From Ancylomarina sp. DW003 (lineage in GTDB: Bacteria; Bacteroidota; Bacteroidia; Bacteroidales; Marinifilaceae): a stretch of DNA of 64,000 nucleotides. The position numbers were made by a program, and so were the translations under genes. Position 1 is the first letter of the stretch, and each line of letters starts with the position of its first letter. Positions 63,680-64,000 of the stretch are shown here, piece after piece. The notes under the pieces were generated by a model. It was given only the letters and a program-made list of their open reading frames with translations. It had not been told where the DNA came from and ran no database searches. Location of the stretch: NCBI RefSeq assembly GCF_029029505.1, contig NZ_JAKJSD010000021.1, positions 1 through 64,000 on the forward strand. Direction: 5' to 3'.

Positions 63680-64000
63680 ATGAACGGAAAAGTATATATA
63701 ACTGGAGCAGGACCCGGAGATAAAGGTTTAATTACGGTTAAGGCTGCTGAGGCTTTAAAAATTGCCGATGTGGTATTCTATGACTACTTGGTTAATATTG
63801 AACTTCTGGACTATTGTAAGGACGGTTGCGAGAGTGTTTATGTTGGAAAAAAGCATAAGAATCACACCTGTCCGCAGGAAGATATTAATCAAATGATTGT
63901 GGATTACGCTAAGATGGGAAAAACGGTCGTACGTTTAAAAGGTGGCGATCCCTATGTATTTGGTAGAGGGAGTGAAGAAGCAATTAAATTGCTTGAGAAT
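63680..64000 (+). CDS. cobA: Uroporphyrinogen-III C-methyltransferase (3' end outside window)
   Basis: The first 107 residues of a SUMT: VYITGAGPGDKGLITVKAAE (SAM-binding loop GAGPGD at 9-14), VVFYDYLVN, KKHKNHTCPQEDIN and VVRLKGGDPYVFGRGSEE. It methylates uroporphyrinogen III twice to precorrin-2, the substrate of the preceding gene. It is cut by the window edge, so a fusion to another domain such as uroporphyrinogen-III synthase cannot be excluded. Regulated with the previous gene by the cobalamin riboswitch. Confidence 0.92.
   Translation, partial: MNGKVYITGAGPGDKGLITVKAAEALKIADVVFYDYLVNIELLDYCKDGCESVYVGKKHKNHTCPQEDINQMIVDYAKMGKTVVRLKGGDPYVFGRGSEEAIKLLEN

Overview
The window is AT-rich bacterial DNA from a member of the Bacteroidota. 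The evidence is three SusC/SusD pairs with N-terminal STN domains, each preceded by an ECF sigma factor and a FecR anti-sigma factor; DUF4369/TlpA lipoproteins; GldA/GldG-type ABC proteins; TAnnTTTG promoters; and no consistent Shine-Dalgarno sequences. A marine or gut Marinilabiliales-type organism would fit, but the genus cannot be fixed from the sequence. No rRNA, tRNA, CRISPR array or insertion sequence was recognised.

Layout. (1) 1-5.9 kb: tail of a module that begins outside the window: the end of a GldG-like protein, two remnants of a MutS-like gene flanking a tandem pair of DUF4369/beta-propeller lipoproteins, a small DUF4369-type lipoprotein, a structured repeat and a frameshifted thioredoxin pseudogene. 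(2) 6.1-13.6 kb: locus A, ECF-FecR-SusC-SusD. (3) 14.2-20.9 kb: one gene for a 2,221-residue protein joining a PLP-aminotransferase fold to an HPr-kinase-like P-loop domain. (4) 21.0-41.2 kb: locus B, ECF-FecR-SusC-SusD-DUF4843-PKD-like lipoprotein, then an ABC ATPase, a permease/GldG fusion, four thioredoxin-fold proteins and a second small DUF4369-type lipoprotein followed by the structured repeat. (5) 41.5-50.8 kb: locus C, ECF-FecR-SusC-SusD, a broken thioredoxin gene and a TlpA lipoprotein. (6) 51-60.8 kb: an HU-like protein, dsbD (third structured repeat behind it), an M16 peptidase, an L-cysteine desulfidase and a double universal-stress protein. (7) 61-64 kb: a sodium:solute symporter on the minus strand, then a cobalamin riboswitch ahead of siroheme/precorrin-2 genes.

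How the parts may work together. Each locus has the parts of an outer-membrane import system under cell-surface signalling. The accessory genes are dominated by periplasmic thiol-disulfide proteins and a zinc peptidase, with no carbohydrate-active enzymes, so the likely cargo is peptidic or thiol-containing rather than a glycan. That is inference. A shared promoter-like pattern, TCACCC, 15-16 bases, then a TTAT-like box, lies upstream of all three fecR genes, the locus B sigma gene and dsbD. If real, it ties the inner-membrane electron supplier DsbD to the importers.

The strongest leads for new biology are the giant aminotransferase/HPr-kinase-like fusion, the TCACCC promoter family, and a three-copy structured repeat whose closing stem varies in sequence but keeps pairing around a conserved core. 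Two of its copies sit at the same place in repeated modules.
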